From NCBI GenBank assembly GCA_028287235.1, contig JAQBQB010000023.1, positions 1 through 64,000 on the forward strand: a stretch of 64,000 nucleotides of DNA. Direction: 5' to 3'. The notes under the pieces are model-generated. The model made no database searches. It was given only the letters and a program-made list of their open reading frames with translations, and was not told the origin of the DNA. Each line of letters starts with the position of its first letter. The first letter of the stretch is position 1. The translations under genes and the position numbers were made by a program. This DNA comes from Gemmatimonadota bacterium. Lineage in GTDB: Bacteria > Gemmatimonadota > Gemmatimonadetes > Gemmatimonadales > Gemmatimonadaceae. Positions 35,223-44,112 of this stretch are shown in pieces.

Positions 35223-37889
35223 CTACACAGCGCGCAGCGCCTTCCCGCGCACGATCCCCTCCACCCTCCTGCTGGGATCGAAATACTTCCCCGCCACATC
35301 CATCATCGCCCCCGCCGTCACCGCGCTCACCCGCGCATCGTACTCCGCCAGCTCCCGCAACGACCCGAACAAGAACGCATCCACCAGATCCCCCAACACC
35401 GCGCCGCCGCTCTGCTGCCGGATCGCGTGCGTGCCGATCGCATACTGCTTCGCGCGCTCGAGCTCCTCGTCGGTCACCGGCTCCTCCCGCAGTCTGCGGA
35501 ACTCGGCCAGCAATCCCTCGCGCGCGGCGTTCTCCTGTTCGGGGCCGGTCGCGATGTACGCGCCGAACGTGCCGGCGAGCCGGCGGTCCGACGCGAACGC
35601 ATTCACGGTATAGCAGAGCGACCGCTTGTCGCGCAGCTCGTCGAAGAAACGCCCTCCCAACCCGCTGGCCACGCTCGCGATCATCGCCGCGGCGTAGCGC
35701 GCCTCATCGTTGCGCGCCGGTCCGGGGAACAACAACGTGAGCGCCGTCTGCGCGCGATCGCGCGACTCAGCGGTGGTCGTCAATCCGGTTGGCCAGCTCG
35801 GCGCCGGTAGTTGGCGCGGCTCCGCATGGCGCAGCGTACCGAACGCGCGCGCCGCGAGCTGCGCCAGCTCGTCGGGGTCCGCGGCGCCAACGAGCGCGAT
35901 CACCGAGGCCGAAGTGAGCGCGCGGTTGGCGTGCCACTCACGAACGGCCGCGGCGTCGATGCGCCGCAGCGTCTCTTCGGTGCCGCTCGCCGGCACGCCG
36001 TACGGATGGCCGGCGAACGCGGCCTGCGTGGCGAGACGCATCGGATAGCGATACATGTCGTCGCGCAGCGTCACCACGTCGGCGATCGCGATCGACCGTT
36101 CCGTCTCCAACGCTTCGATATCGAACGTCGGATTCTGCACGACGTCGGCGAGCAGCTCGATCGCCGCGGCGGCATAGCGCGCAGGCACCGACACCGACCA
36201 TCCGAAGCTCTCCGATCCCACTGCCGCACCCACGCTTCCGCCGAGCATCTCCCCTTCCTCGGCGATTTGCAGCGCGCTGCGCGTGGTGGTTCCCTTGAGC
36301 GTCGTGCGCGCCATCAGCGTCGTCAGCCCCGCGAGGTCCGCCGGCTCTTCGCTCGCGCCGCCGAGCGCGAACACGCCGGCGTGCAGCAGCGGGGCGCCTG
36401 GCTTGTTCCGAATCGCGATCGGTACGCCGGTCGCCGTGCGGTACACCCGCACACCGTCCTCCTCGCGCTCGAACACCGCCGGCGGCGCCGACGGCAGCAC
36501 GTGCGCCTGGTACGGCACCGGCGGCGCGAGGGGCGCGGGATGGGGCGCCGCGTCGAGGAACTTCCGCATCGCGTCGGGCGACTCGGCGATCGGCGCGCTC
36601 GACTCGGGACGATAGACCACGACGCCCGCGTTGTCGGGATCGAGATAGCGATTCGCGACGGCCACGAGATCGTCGCGCGTCGCCGACATCAGCCGCTCGA
36701 GATACCGCTCGCCCATGCGCCAGTCGCCCAACGCCTCCCATTCGGCGAGATAGTTGGCCTGGCCTTCCATGTCCTCGAGCCGGCGAACGAACTGCGACTC
36801 GTAGATGCGCTTGGCGCGCTCGATCTCGAGCTCGCCCAGGTCCGCCACGTCGCCGTCGCGAACGGCGCGAAGCTGGTCCCACACCGCGCGCGCTGCGTCG
36901 GCCGCGGAGGCGGGCTGCGTTTCGCCATGCACGACGAACACGCCGATGTCCGTCGGCGTGTAGTTGTACGCGGAGATCGACGACGCGAGCCGCCGTTCGC
37001 GCACGGCGCGGTACAGCCGCGACGCGCGGCCGCTTCCCATCACCGTGGCGAGCAGGTCGAGCGCGGGCGTGTCGGGATGGGTGGTGCCCGGCGTGCGCCA
37101 GCCGAAGGCGACCTGCGTCTGCAGGATGTCGCCGCTCCACTCGCGATAGCGGAAGCCCGAAACGCCTTCCTCGGTGGGCCCGTGGTGGCGCGCCGGCTCG
37201 CCCGGCGGCAGCCCGCCGTACTTCTTCTCGACTTCGGCGAGCGCCACCTCGGGGTCGACGTCGCCGACGATTGAGAGAACTGTATTTCCAGGATGATAAT
37301 AATTCTTGTAGAACGACCAGAGCGCGTCGCGCGTGATCTCGCGCAGTCCGGGCTCGCGGCCGATGCGCCACCGGCGAATGCGGTGCCGGTCGTGCAGCAG
37401 CTCGTACAGCGTCTCCGTCGCGACGGCCGGCGGGTTGTCGGCCTTGCGCTTCGCCTCCTGGATGATCACCTCGAGCTCGCGCGCCAGCTCCTCGGCGTCG
37501 ATGATCGAGCGCGCGTACGCGTCCGCCTGCACGTCGAGGCCCTGGATGAATCCCGACGACGGCAGCACGGTGTAATAGCTCGTGTGGTCGTAGATCGTGC
37601 CCGCGTTGAGATAACCCCCCACCGCCTTCGTCTGCTTCGCGATCTCACCCACGCCGCGGCTCGGCGTGCCCTTGAAGTACATGTGCTCGAGGACGTGCGC
37701 GATGCCCACGATGTCGTCCGTCTCGTCGAAGTAGCCCGCGCTGACGTAGGTGACGATGGCGACCACCGGCGCCGAGCGATCGCGGCGAACGAGCACGGTG
37801 AGCCCGTTGGCCAGGCGCGTTCGAATGACGGACGCAGGATCGATCGAGGACAGCGGAGCGAGTGAGGCCAGTGAAGACGAAGCGGTCAC
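35223..37889 (-). CDS. M16-family zinc protease with two fused M16 domains
   Basis: 888 residues, GTG start. The N-terminal M16 domain has the inverted zinc motif HVLEH (His65, Glu68, His69) and the third ligand in EVIIQEAKRK (Glu145). The C-terminal half repeats the M16 fold but lacks HxxEH (TLMARTTLKG at the matching place) and keeps the R/Y region GGRFFDELRDKRSLCYTV, so it is the inactive partner domain. Pitrilysin-type enzymes of this form degrade short peptides inside a closed chamber. No signal peptide is evident, so it is probably cytoplasmic, or periplasmic by an unrecognised route. It starts 21 bases after the ABC permease stop and ends the minus-strand unit running from 41797. Confidence 0.9.
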   Translation of the reverse strand: MTASSSLASLAPLSSIDPASVIRTRLANGLTVLVRRDRSAPVVAIVTYVSAGYFDETDDIVGIAHVLEHMYFKGTPSRGVGEIAKQTKAVGGYLNAGTIYDHTSYYTVLPSSGFIQGLDVQADAYARSIIDAEELARELEVIIQEAKRKADNPPAVATETLYELLHDRHRIRRWRIGREPGLREITRDALWSFYKNYYHPGNTVLSIVGDVDPEVALAEVEKKYGGLPPGEPARHHGPTEEGVSGFRYREWSGDILQTQVAFGWRTPGTTHPDTPALDLLATVMGSGRASRLYRAVRERRLASSISAYNYTPTDIGVFVVHGETQPASAADAARAVWDQLRAVRDGDVADLGELEIERAKRIYESQFVRRLEDMEGQANYLAEWEALGDWRMGERYLERLMSATRDDLVAVANRYLDPDNAGVVVYRPESSAPIAESPDAMRKFLDAAPHPAPLAPPVPYQAHVLPSAPPAVFEREEDGVRVYRTATGVPIAIRNKPGAPLLHAGVFALGGASEEPADLAGLTTLMARTTLKGTTTRSALQIAEEGEMLGGSVGAAVGSESFGWSVSVPARYAAAAIELLADVVQNPTFDIEALETERSIAIADVVTLRDDMYRYPMRLATQAAFAGHPYGVPASGTEETLRRIDAAAVREWHANRALTSASVIALVGAADPDELAQLAARAFGTLRHAEPRQLPAPSWPTGLTTTAESRDRAQTALTLLFPGPARNDEARYAAAMIASVASGLGGRFFDELRDKRSLCYTVNAFASDRRLAGTFGAYIATGPEQENAAREGLLAEFRRLREEPVTDEELERAKQYAIGTHAIRQQSGGAVLGDLVDAFLFGSLRELAEYDARVSAVTAGAMMDVAGKYFDPSRRVEGIVRGKALRAV

Positions 37890-37910
37890 GAAAGTCGGAT
37901 GAGAGAGCGG

Positions 37911-38705
37911 TCAGGCTTTGACGAGCGCGCGTTTGCGCAGCGCGACGAGTCCCAACAGAAGGCATGCCACGCCGTAGCAGACCGTCCAAGCTACCCACTT
38001 CCCGGGAAACACGGCCGGCGCCCTGGGATCGAATGGGTTGAGGTTCGCCACCCAGTTGTTGACGTCGCTGAACTTCCCGACCGGCGGGAAGAGATATGGT
38101 ATGAACCGCCTCACTCCGGTGGCCGTCTCCCACTTGCCCCACGCGAGAGTGGCGAGGAGCAGAAAGGCGACCGTCACCAGCCCGTCGTACTTGGTGAGCG
38201 CCGACGCGAGAAACAGGACTCCCCCGTACGCCACGAAGCCGAGCAGCAGCCCAACCGCGACGCGCTCGAGATCACCGACCGGATCGAAGTACCCGTACGC
38301 CGCCAACAGCACGCCCGCGACCGCGAAATATCCCGCCAAGCGGACGAGGAAGCTCTGCAGGTAAAAGAGCAGCGGATTCAGCGGCTTGGCGAAGAGAAAG
38401 CGGACGTAGCCCATCGCGCGGTCGTTGGCGATGATTCCGCTCAGCGCGACAATGGGACCCACCGTGGCGTAAATCGCGAATACATGCATGAAGCTCTGCG
38501 CCCGCATTCGGCCGAGGTTCGCGACGAAGGCGCGGTTGCCCATGGCCATTGCTTCCATCGCTCCGAGCTGCATGATCTCGAGCGTGCCCATGAGCCCGAA
38601 CAGGCCGATCGAGATGACGGCCACATTTATCAGATAGTCGCGAGCTTGCCAGCCGCCGTAGCGGAGCAGGCGGGCGCGACGGCGCGGCAGGGCGGGAACG
38701 GTCAT
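37911..38705 (-). CDS. ABC-2 type transporter permease
   Basis: 264 residues with about six hydrophobic segments (YLINVAVISIGLFGLMG, FAIYATVGPIVALSG, YFAVAGVLLAAYGYF, VAYGGVLFLASALT, LVTVAFLLLATLAW, WVAWTVCYGVACLLLGLVAL). A basic N-terminus (RRRARLLR) is cytoplasmic. The start overlaps the stop of the ATPase gene by four bases, so the two make one transporter. ABC-2 systems usually export drugs, lipids or polysaccharides; no substrate can be named. Confidence 0.85.
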   Translation of the reverse strand: MTVPALPRRRARLLRYGGWQARDYLINVAVISIGLFGLMGTLEIMQLGAMEAMAMGNRAFVANLGRMRAQSFMHVFAIYATVGPIVALSGIIANDRAMGYVRFLFAKPLNPLLFYLQSFLVRLAGYFAVAGVLLAAYGYFDPVGDLERVAVGLLLGFVAYGGVLFLASALTKYDGLVTVAFLLLATLAWGKWETATGVRRFIPYLFPPVGKFSDVNNWVANLNPFDPRAPAVFPGKWVAWTVCYGVACLLLGLVALRKRALVKA

Positions 38706-39616
38706 TGGGCCACCGCCTCGCGGAACTGCTGCTCGAGCGCCGTGTGCATCGGGGCCACCGACACCACGAGCGTGCCGAGCGAGATCAACTCCGAGATCTG
38801 GGCATTCAGCTGCTCGAGCGGCCGCTCGGGAAGATTGAACTCGTGGACGCCCGACGGTACGGCGTCGGGAAACACCGCGGGCACGTGCTCGATCCCCGAC
38901 GCGACCAACAGCCGGTACGGCGCCTGAACGCCGCCGGCATTCGTCGCCTTCAGGTCGACGACGCGCTGCAGCCGCCCGTGATCGATGATGGCCACGCGAT
39001 CGGAGATCCGCTGCAGCTCGTCGAGGTTGTGCGACGCGATCACGATCGTCCGGTCAGGCCGGCGCAGCGACGCCACGAGATCGCGAAAGCGCTGCGTCCA
39101 CATGGGGTCGAGGCCGTGCGTCGGCTCGTCGAGGATGATCACCCGCTCGTCGCACAACAGCGTCTGCGCCAACCCCACGCGCTGGAGGTTGCCCTTTGAG
39201 AGTTGTTTAATGAGCTTTTTTCGATGCTCGTCGAGTCCGAGCTGGTCCACCACGCGGTCGACTTCGCGCTGGACGGCCGACGGCTCGACGCCCGCGAGCA
39301 GCGCGAAGCGCCGCAGCGCATTCTCCGTGCGCCACGACGGCGGAATGGCCACCAGCTCGGACAGGTATCCGATGCCGTATCGCTCGATGTACGTGCGCGG
39401 CCGTTCCCCGTCGATCGACACCACCCCCGACGTCGGCGCCATGTAGCCGAGCAGCAGGCCGATCAGCGTGCTCTTTCCGGCCCCGTTCGGCCCCGCGAGG
39501 CCGAGCACTTCGCCCTCGCGAACGGCGAGGGTGAAATCGATGACCGCCGGCACGCGCTTGCCGAGGAGGCTGCGGTACGTCTTGCTGACGGCGGAGAATT
39601 CGATCATGGATGCCAT
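38702..39616 (-). CDS. ABC-2 type transporter ATP-binding protein
   Basis: 304 residues. Walker A is GPNGAGKST (42-50), the signature is LSKGNLQRVGL, Walker B is RVIILDEPTHGLDP, and the switch is ASHNL. A C-terminal extension of about 80 residues follows the nucleotide domain, as in many export ATPases. An ATG at 39607 is an alternative start. It partners the permease encoded next to it and lies 31 bases after the membrane TPR gene. Confidence 0.92.
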   Translation of the reverse strand: MASMIEFSAVSKTYRSLLGKRVPAVIDFTLAVREGEVLGLAGPNGAGKSTLIGLLLGYMAPTSGVVSIDGERPRTYIERYGIGYLSELVAIPPSWRTENALRRFALLAGVEPSAVQREVDRVVDQLGLDEHRKKLIKQLSKGNLQRVGLAQTLLCDERVIILDEPTHGLDPMWTQRFRDLVASLRRPDRTIVIASHNLDELQRISDRVAIIDHGRLQRVVDLKATNAGGVQAPYRLLVASGIEHVPAVFPDAVPSGVHEFNLPERPLEQLNAQISELISLGTLVVSVAPMHTALEQQFREAVAQ

Positions 39617-39647
39617 CCGCCTGATAGGGCTGGGAACGGCGCTCGAG

Positions 39648-40661
39648 TTACTTCGGAATCACAGGCGCCGTTCCGGCCGGCGCGGCCGATGCCGCCGGCG
39701 TACAGTTGCTCCACGGCCCCGGCCCCGCGCGCGTCAGAAAGCTGGTGGCTTCGGTGGTGCGGCCCAGCTTCATGAGCGTGCAGCCAAGATATCCCTGCGC
39801 GGTCTTGTCCGTGGGGTCCGCCTGCACCGCACGCACATAGAAGCGCCGCGCGAGCTCGTAGTTGTTCTGCGCCAGCAGGTTCGCGCCCATCTCCCGCAGG
39901 GCGGCCGCATTCGACGGCTCGGCCTGCAACGCGAGCTGCAGCTCCTGCGACGCGAGCGTGAAGTTGCCCACCTCGCGCGCCATGCGCGCCAGGTAGATGT
40001 GCGGCAGCGCCGACTTCGGATCGTCGCGCGTCGCCTTGTTGAACGCGCTCACCGCCGCCTCGCGCTGGCCGGCGCGGTACGCGTCGACGCCTTGCTGCAG
40101 CGAGCTGCTGCTGCCGCCGCGTCCCAGCGCCAAATACCCGCCGCCGCCGATGAGTACGAGGAGCACCACGCCGATCGCGATCTTTGCCCACATCGGGAAT
40201 CGACCGTGCGTCGGCGTGCTGGCGATCATCGCGGGCGCGGCCGGAGGCATGGCCGCGGTCACCGGCGGCGGAACGTTCGCCGCGGCGCGCACAGGATCGG
40301 CGGCGGGATCGGTCGTCAGCGCGGTGTCGAGCTTGGTCACGGCGACCTTCGCCGCGTTCACGTCGCTGTCGGTGGGGCGATAGCTCGTGCTCTGCAGGCG
40401 GTCGTGCACCGCCTGGAACTCAGCGAGCGCGTTGGCCTGGTCGAAGTTGATCGCCTGGCGTTGGCGCGCTTCGCGGATGAGCGTCTGGCCGCTGAGCACC
40501 GTGCTGCCCACGAGCGCGCGAAGCGCGCTTTCCACCGCGCTCCACGCGTCGATCAGATCGGCTGCGAGGTCTTCGGAACCGCGATTCGCGTCCAATCGCG
40601 CGATCGCGGGCCGCGCCGCATCGAGTGCGGCGCGTGCCTCTCGCTGTGCGGGCGTGATCAA
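39648..40661 (-). CDS. Membrane-anchored TPR protein
   Basis: 337 residues from a TTG start that overlaps the stop of the upstream TPR gene (TTGA). A helical cytoplasmic part (1-150) ends in a Pro/Ala linker. One membrane helix follows (about 159-178, IAIGVVLLVLIGGGGYLAL), then TPR repeats (LQQGVDAYRAGQREAAVSAF, LPHIYLARMAREVGNF and similar) exposed outside the membrane, and a Pro/Ala tail. It is probably a scaffold for partner proteins. Its place between another TPR gene and an ABC exporter suggests a role tied to that transporter, but nothing in the sequence proves it. Confidence 0.7.
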   Translation of the reverse strand: MITPAQREARAALDAARPAIARLDANRGSEDLAADLIDAWSAVESALRALVGSTVLSGQTLIREARQRQAINFDQANALAEFQAVHDRLQSTSYRPTDSDVNAAKVAVTKLDTALTTDPAADPVRAAANVPPPVTAAMPPAAPAMIASTPTHGRFPMWAKIAIGVVLLVLIGGGGYLALGRGGSSSSLQQGVDAYRAGQREAAVSAFNKATRDDPKSALPHIYLARMAREVGNFTLASQELQLALQAEPSNAAALREMGANLLAQNNYELARRFYVRAVQADPTDKTAQGYLGCTLMKLGRTTEATSFLTRAGPGPWSNCTPAASAAPAGTAPVIPK

Positions 40662-41797
40662 CGAACGATCCGGAGCAGCCCCGCTACAGCGCTACCGCGG
40701 AGGAAGCTTTCCGCGTCGTGAGTCGGGATGCGAATTCCCGTCTGCCGGAAACCGTGTTGCGACATTCCGGCCATGAACTCTTCCATCGAATGTGCGGGAT
40801 GACCTGTCTCGTCACGCATGCGCCGTACGATCTCCTCCCAGGACCCGTCGTACTGAGTCCCATCCAACGCGATGATCTGGTGCTCCGGACCGTCGTGCTT
40901 CGCGTCGGCGAGCGAGCTGAGCAGCGTTCCGAAGAGCTCGAGCTGGCCCCGAGCCGTTTCAGCGGCCGGTGCAGTATCCGCGCCCGAGCGCGGATCCAGC
41001 TCCAACAACATCGTGTCGACGTCGTCGAGATCGCCGGTGAGCTCGGACAAGCGGTCGTCCCAGGGCTTGAGCTCCGGGTCGTTCTCGCCAAGCTGATACA
41101 GCGACCGCTTCAATTCGATCAGCCGCCAAATTCCGAGCTCGTCCCAATGGTCGTCGGGATTGGTGCGCTCGAAGTGATAGAGCGCCGCTTCGTACTCGCT
41201 CTGGTCGTAGAGAATGTTCGCGAGATAGATGCGCGCTTCCGCGTGGTCGCTGTCCAATTGCAGCGAGCGCCGAAGCGAGCCAATGGCTGCGTCGTCGTCT
41301 CCGAGCCGGTGCTGCGTGTAGCCGACGCAGGCGATCGCCTCCGCCGAGTCGGGCATCTGCTGCACCGCAGTCTCGAAGAACTCCTTGCCGGCCTCGAAAA
41401 AATCGCTCTTGTCCCGCAGCGATCCCTCGCGGAACAGCGACCGGCCGACTTGCAGCATCAGGTCGACGTCGTCCGAGTATCCGAGCTCGAGGGTGTGACG
41501 GAAACACCGCATGGCGGCGTCGTCCTGGCCAAGCTTGAGCATGGTTTCGCCAAGGCCCGCGAGACCGTCCTCGTGCTCGGGCTCGAGCACCAGGGCCTGC
41601 TCGAAGCTGCGACGAGCCCAAGCGTATTCTTCGCGCGCAAGCTGGGCGTAACCGATGCCTACGTGCAGCTCGACCGAACTTGGGTAGAGCGTGAGTCCTT
41701 CGCGAAGCACGGTGAGCGCGTCGTCGTACTGCCCTTCGTTATAGAGCTGGTGCGCGCGCTCGTCGTACTCCTCGGAACTCAGGAACGGGGTGGCCAT
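40658..41797 (-). CDS. Cytoplasmic TPR-repeat protein
   Basis: 379 residues from the ATG at 41797, with GGAGG ten bases upstream; a TTG at 41806 would be too close to that site. Five or more TPR units are visible between residues 10 and 230 (for example AHQLYNEGQYDDALTVLREG and ARIYLANILYDQSEYEAALYHFE). The remaining C-terminal part is acidic (DDVDTMLLELDP) and ends in a helical segment. No signal peptide or membrane helix. It probably mediates protein contacts; the function is unknown. It is the first gene of a unit reaching to the M16 protease. Confidence 0.72.
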   Translation of the reverse strand: MATPFLSSEEYDERAHQLYNEGQYDDALTVLREGLTLYPSSVELHVGIGYAQLAREEYAWARRSFEQALVLEPEHEDGLAGLGETMLKLGQDDAAMRCFRHTLELGYSDDVDLMLQVGRSLFREGSLRDKSDFFEAGKEFFETAVQQMPDSAEAIACVGYTQHRLGDDDAAIGSLRRSLQLDSDHAEARIYLANILYDQSEYEAALYHFERTNPDDHWDELGIWRLIELKRSLYQLGENDPELKPWDDRLSELTGDLDDVDTMLLELDPRSGADTAPAAETARGQLELFGTLLSSLADAKHDGPEHQIIALDGTQYDGSWEEIVRRMRDETGHPAHSMEEFMAGMSQHGFRQTGIRIPTHDAESFLRGSAVAGLLRIVR

Positions 41798-41831
41798 CGT
41801 CAGCAAGCCTCCAGCTCATGAGGGTACGCCT

Positions 41832-41861
41832 ATAGTACCATCAGCGCACGGCGAAGTTCAA
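41832..41861 (-). promoter_or_regulatory. Putative promoter of the TPR-ABC-M16 unit
   Basis: On the minus strand TTGAAC (41861-41856) and TACTAT (41837-41832) are 18 bases apart, and the start codon lies 34 bases after the -10 box. A plausible sigma70-like promoter, moderate match. Confidence 0.42.
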
Positions 41862-41898
41862 TGGGAAAAGCGGCGCGAGCCGCTTGGGAAAAAGATGA

Positions 41899-41987
41899 TT
41901 GACTCGGCGGACAGGTGGATGGGTGTGTGGACGCCGTGGTACCGCGTCGTGTCCTGCTTTTCCCTATCCGGCTGTCCGCCGAGTCAA
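41899..41987. repeat. Inverted-repeat hairpin element between psuG and the TPR gene
   Basis: Outer arms TTGACTCGGCGGACAG (41899-41914) and CTGTCCGCCGAGTCAA (41972-41987) are perfect 16-base complements. A second imperfect palindrome centred on GGTACC (41938-41943) lies between them. It sits 30 bases downstream of the psuG stop and could end that transcript, or be a mobile palindromic element. Confidence 0.65.
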
Positions 41988-42017
41988 CCCGTGCACAGTG
42001 AAGTATCGCAGCCCATC

Positions 42018-42932
42018 CTAGCTTCTCGCGCGCTCGCAACACATTGTTGCAATTTCCGCCGCCAGCGCGGCGTTTTGCTCGAGCAACGCGAGGTTAGCGT
42101 CGAGGGAACTCCCTCCCGTTAAACGAGTTACGGCCGCGAGGAGATAGGGGGTTACGGCGGCGCCGCGAATTCCGTCGCGCCGCGCCTCGCTCTGCGCTTC
42201 ATCGACGGCCGACTCGACGGCAGCTCGGTCGAGGGCGAACTCCGCCGGCGGCGGCTGCACCACGAGCAGCGACTGCGTGCGCCCCAGCGCGCGATGCGCG
42301 CGAAACATCGCGGCGATCTCCGCGGCGTCGTTCGCGCGGTACTCGAGGCCAAGCCCCGTTCCGGCGGTGAAGAATCCGGGCAGCTCGTCGGTGCGATAGC
42401 CGAGCACGGGGACGCCGAGCGTCTCGAGCCGCTCGAGCGTCGCTGGCAGATCGAGAATGGACTTCGCGCCGGTGCAGACGACAATCATCGGCGTGTGCGC
42501 CAGCTCGGCGAGGTCGGCCGACTCGTCGAAGGGCGCGTCGCGATGCACGCCGCCAATTCCGCCCGTGGCGAATACCTCGATGCCCGCGGCGCTGGCCAAC
42601 GCGAGCGACGCGGCGACCGTCGTCGCGCCGTCGAGTCCCTTGGCCATCGCGAACGGAAGGTCGCGCGCCGAAACCTTCCGCACGCCGTCGCGCATGAGAA
42701 ATCTCTCGAGCTCGTCGCCCTCGAGACCTACCGCCGGCGTTCCGGCGACGACCGCCGTGATCGCCGCGACCGCGCCGCCGCGCTCGACCGCGCCGACCAT
42801 GCGGCCCGCGGCTTCGCGATTCTGCGGAATGGGAAGCCCCTGCGCGAGGACGGAGCTCTCGAGCGCGACGACGGGCTTATGGGCGCGGAGCGCGGCGGCG
42901 ATGCGGGGGAGAACTCTGATGGTGGGGTGCAT
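42018..42932 (-). CDS. psuG: Pseudouridine-5'-phosphate glycosidase
   Basis: 304 residues, close to the usual length of about 305. Family motifs are VALESSVLAQGLPIPQN near the N-terminus, KVSARDLPFAMAKGLDGATTVAAS, IEVFATGGIGGVHR, VVCTGAKSILDLPATLE and LEYRANDAAEIA. The enzyme splits pseudouridine 5'-phosphate to uracil and ribose 5-phosphate in the cytoplasm, part of pseudouridine salvage. The kinase PsuK, its usual partner, is not in the window. It is separated from the sortase gene by 71 bases containing hairpins. Confidence 0.93.
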   Translation of the reverse strand: MHPTIRVLPRIAAALRAHKPVVALESSVLAQGLPIPQNREAAGRMVGAVERGGAVAAITAVVAGTPAVGLEGDELERFLMRDGVRKVSARDLPFAMAKGLDGATTVAASLALASAAGIEVFATGGIGGVHRDAPFDESADLAELAHTPMIVVCTGAKSILDLPATLERLETLGVPVLGYRTDELPGFFTAGTGLGLEYRANDAAEIAAMFRAHRALGRTQSLLVVQPPPAEFALDRAAVESAVDEAQSEARRDGIRGAAVTPYLLAAVTRLTGGSSLDANLALLEQNAALAAEIATMCCERARS

Positions 42933-42969
42933 TTGCTATTGGACGGGCGGCTGGGCCGCCTGTTGGACC

Positions 42970-42996
42970 GCTGTAACGGCGGAACGAAGTTACAGC
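42970..42996 (-). terminator. Hairpin downstream of the sortase gene
   Basis: Arms GCTGTAAC (42970-42977) and GTTACAGC (42989-42996) are perfect complements with an 11-base loop, starting eight bases after the sortase stop. A second strong hairpin with ten-base arms (43009-43030) overlaps the last sortase codons. Together they may end the sortase transcript, though no T-run follows. Confidence 0.4.
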
Positions 42997-43003
42997 GAAG
43001 CGC

Positions 43004-43633
43004 TCACGCGCGCGGAGCGTGCTCCGCGCGTTCCACGCGCTTCACGCGCTTCACGCGCTTCGCCGTGACGATCAGCCGCTCCGGCGCCGTTCCCAGATAG
43101 CGAATGGGCCAACAGGTGGTCAGCGTCAGCGTCGCGTCGCTCGTCCTGAATAGCGCAGGATCGTTCTTGCCGATCACGCGCCTGGCGACGACGATCCAGT
43201 CCGTGCTCGCGCCGGCCGTCTGCGTCGTCACCGTGTCGCCGATCCTCAACGCGTCGAAATGGCTGAAGTGGCGATCGCGATGGGCGGAGATGACGGAGTT
43301 CCCGGGCTCGCCGGGGAACGCGCTTCCGGGGACGTGGCCAGGACCGGCGTTCAGCTCGTCGCCATCGACGCCCTCGAGCACGATGGCGTCGAGTCCAATG
43401 TGCGGAATGAGCAGCCGCGCCACCGGCGCTCCGGTCGCGATCGCGTCGTGCGGCTCGGTGCGGAGCGCGACAGAGCGCGCGAGCGCGACCGCCTGTTTCG
43501 CCTGCGCTGCGTCCCACTCGGTGCGCGCCTGGTCGGCGCGCACGGCGCCGAGCGTGTAGCGCCCTCCGGCGAACGAGAGGAGCAGCCCGCCGGTGACGAC
43601 GAGTGCGAGCCCGGCCTGTTTACGCACGCTCAC
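43004..43633 (-). CDS. Class D-like sortase
   Basis: 209 residues from a GTG start that lies inside the end of the upstream gene (14-base overlap). One N-terminal membrane helix (about 9-23). The sortase domain has the catalytic His118 in VISAHRD, Cys174 in LTLTTCWP and Arg186 in GTAPERLIV. Sortases cut a C-terminal sorting signal and attach the protein elsewhere; in Gram-negatives the acceptor is unclear. The gene directly upstream encodes a protein with a sorting-signal-like tail, so this is probably a dedicated pair. The C-terminus is a basic tail (KRVKRVKRVER) encoded by a 9-base tandem repeat. Confidence 0.87.
   Translation of the reverse strand: MSVRKQAGLALVVTGGLLLSFAGGRYTLGAVRADQARTEWDAAQAKQAVALARSVALRTEPHDAIATGAPVARLLIPHIGLDAIVLEGVDGDELNAGPGHVPGSAFPGEPGNSVISAHRDRHFSHFDALRIGDTVTTQTAGASTDWIVVARRVIGKNDPALFRTSDATLTLTTCWPIRYLGTAPERLIVTAKRVKRVKRVERAEHAPRA
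43034..43060 (-). repeat. Three 9-base tandem repeats in the sortase gene
   Basis: Three perfect copies of CACGCGCTT (plus strand) encode the Lys-Arg-Val repeats of the sortase tail. Copy number changes would keep the reading frame. Confidence 0.75.
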
Positions 43634-44063
43634 GTATCTCTACGCGCGCACGCGAGCGCGCCGGCCGTGGACCGGCAACCAGGAAGATGCCGAACCCAAG
43701 CAGGCCCGCGCCGAGCAGCGCGATGAGCGGCAAGGCGCTCGCGGTTGCCGGCGCGCGTGAGCCGTTTGGCATCGGCGTCGTCGTCGAGAGCGGAGGCATC
43801 GCGACCGCGCTCGAGGCCGCGAGTGAGTCGGCCGCGGTTGCCGGAACCGGCGCGACACCGGCCGCCGAATCCACCCACGTCTTCATGTTGGTTAGCTGCA
43901 TGCTCACGACGCTGTCGGCGCGCGCCTGGGTCTGCGCCACGACGACGGCCTTCACCGAGTCCACGACCTTGTTCTGCGGCGGGATGAACGTGGTGAACTG
44001 AGCGCCGGCGATCCGGGGCAGGCCGGCGATGAGCGCGAGCAGGAAGAAACGGCGATACGACAT
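43620..44063 (-). CDS. Small exported protein with sorting-signal-like C-terminus (probable sortase substrate)
   Basis: 147 residues, with an excellent ribosome site (GAGGAGG, six bases before the ATG). A signal peptide (FFLLALIAGLPRIAGA, cleavage after AQ) is followed by a short Ala/Val/Ser/Pro-rich mature region with one helical stretch (KVVDSVKAVVVAQTQARADS). The C-terminus has the three parts of a cell-wall sorting signal: a short motif APATAS (104-109, comparable with LPxTA-type motifs), a hydrophobic helix (111-130, LPLIALLGAGLLGFGIFLVA), and an Arg-rich tail. Its stop lies inside the sortase gene, so the two are tightly co-expressed. No known family is recognised; the mature part is only about 80 residues. 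Confidence 0.72.
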   Translation of the reverse strand: MSYRRFFLLALIAGLPRIAGAQFTTFIPPQNKVVDSVKAVVVAQTQARADSVVSMQLTNMKTWVDSAAGVAPVPATAADSLAASSAVAMPPLSTTTPMPNGSRAPATASALPLIALLGAGLLGFGIFLVAGPRPARSRARVEIRERA

Positions 44064-44112
44064 GAAAAACCTCCTCGGGGTATGGTCGAGAAGGGCATAC
44101 GGCGGGCCACTG

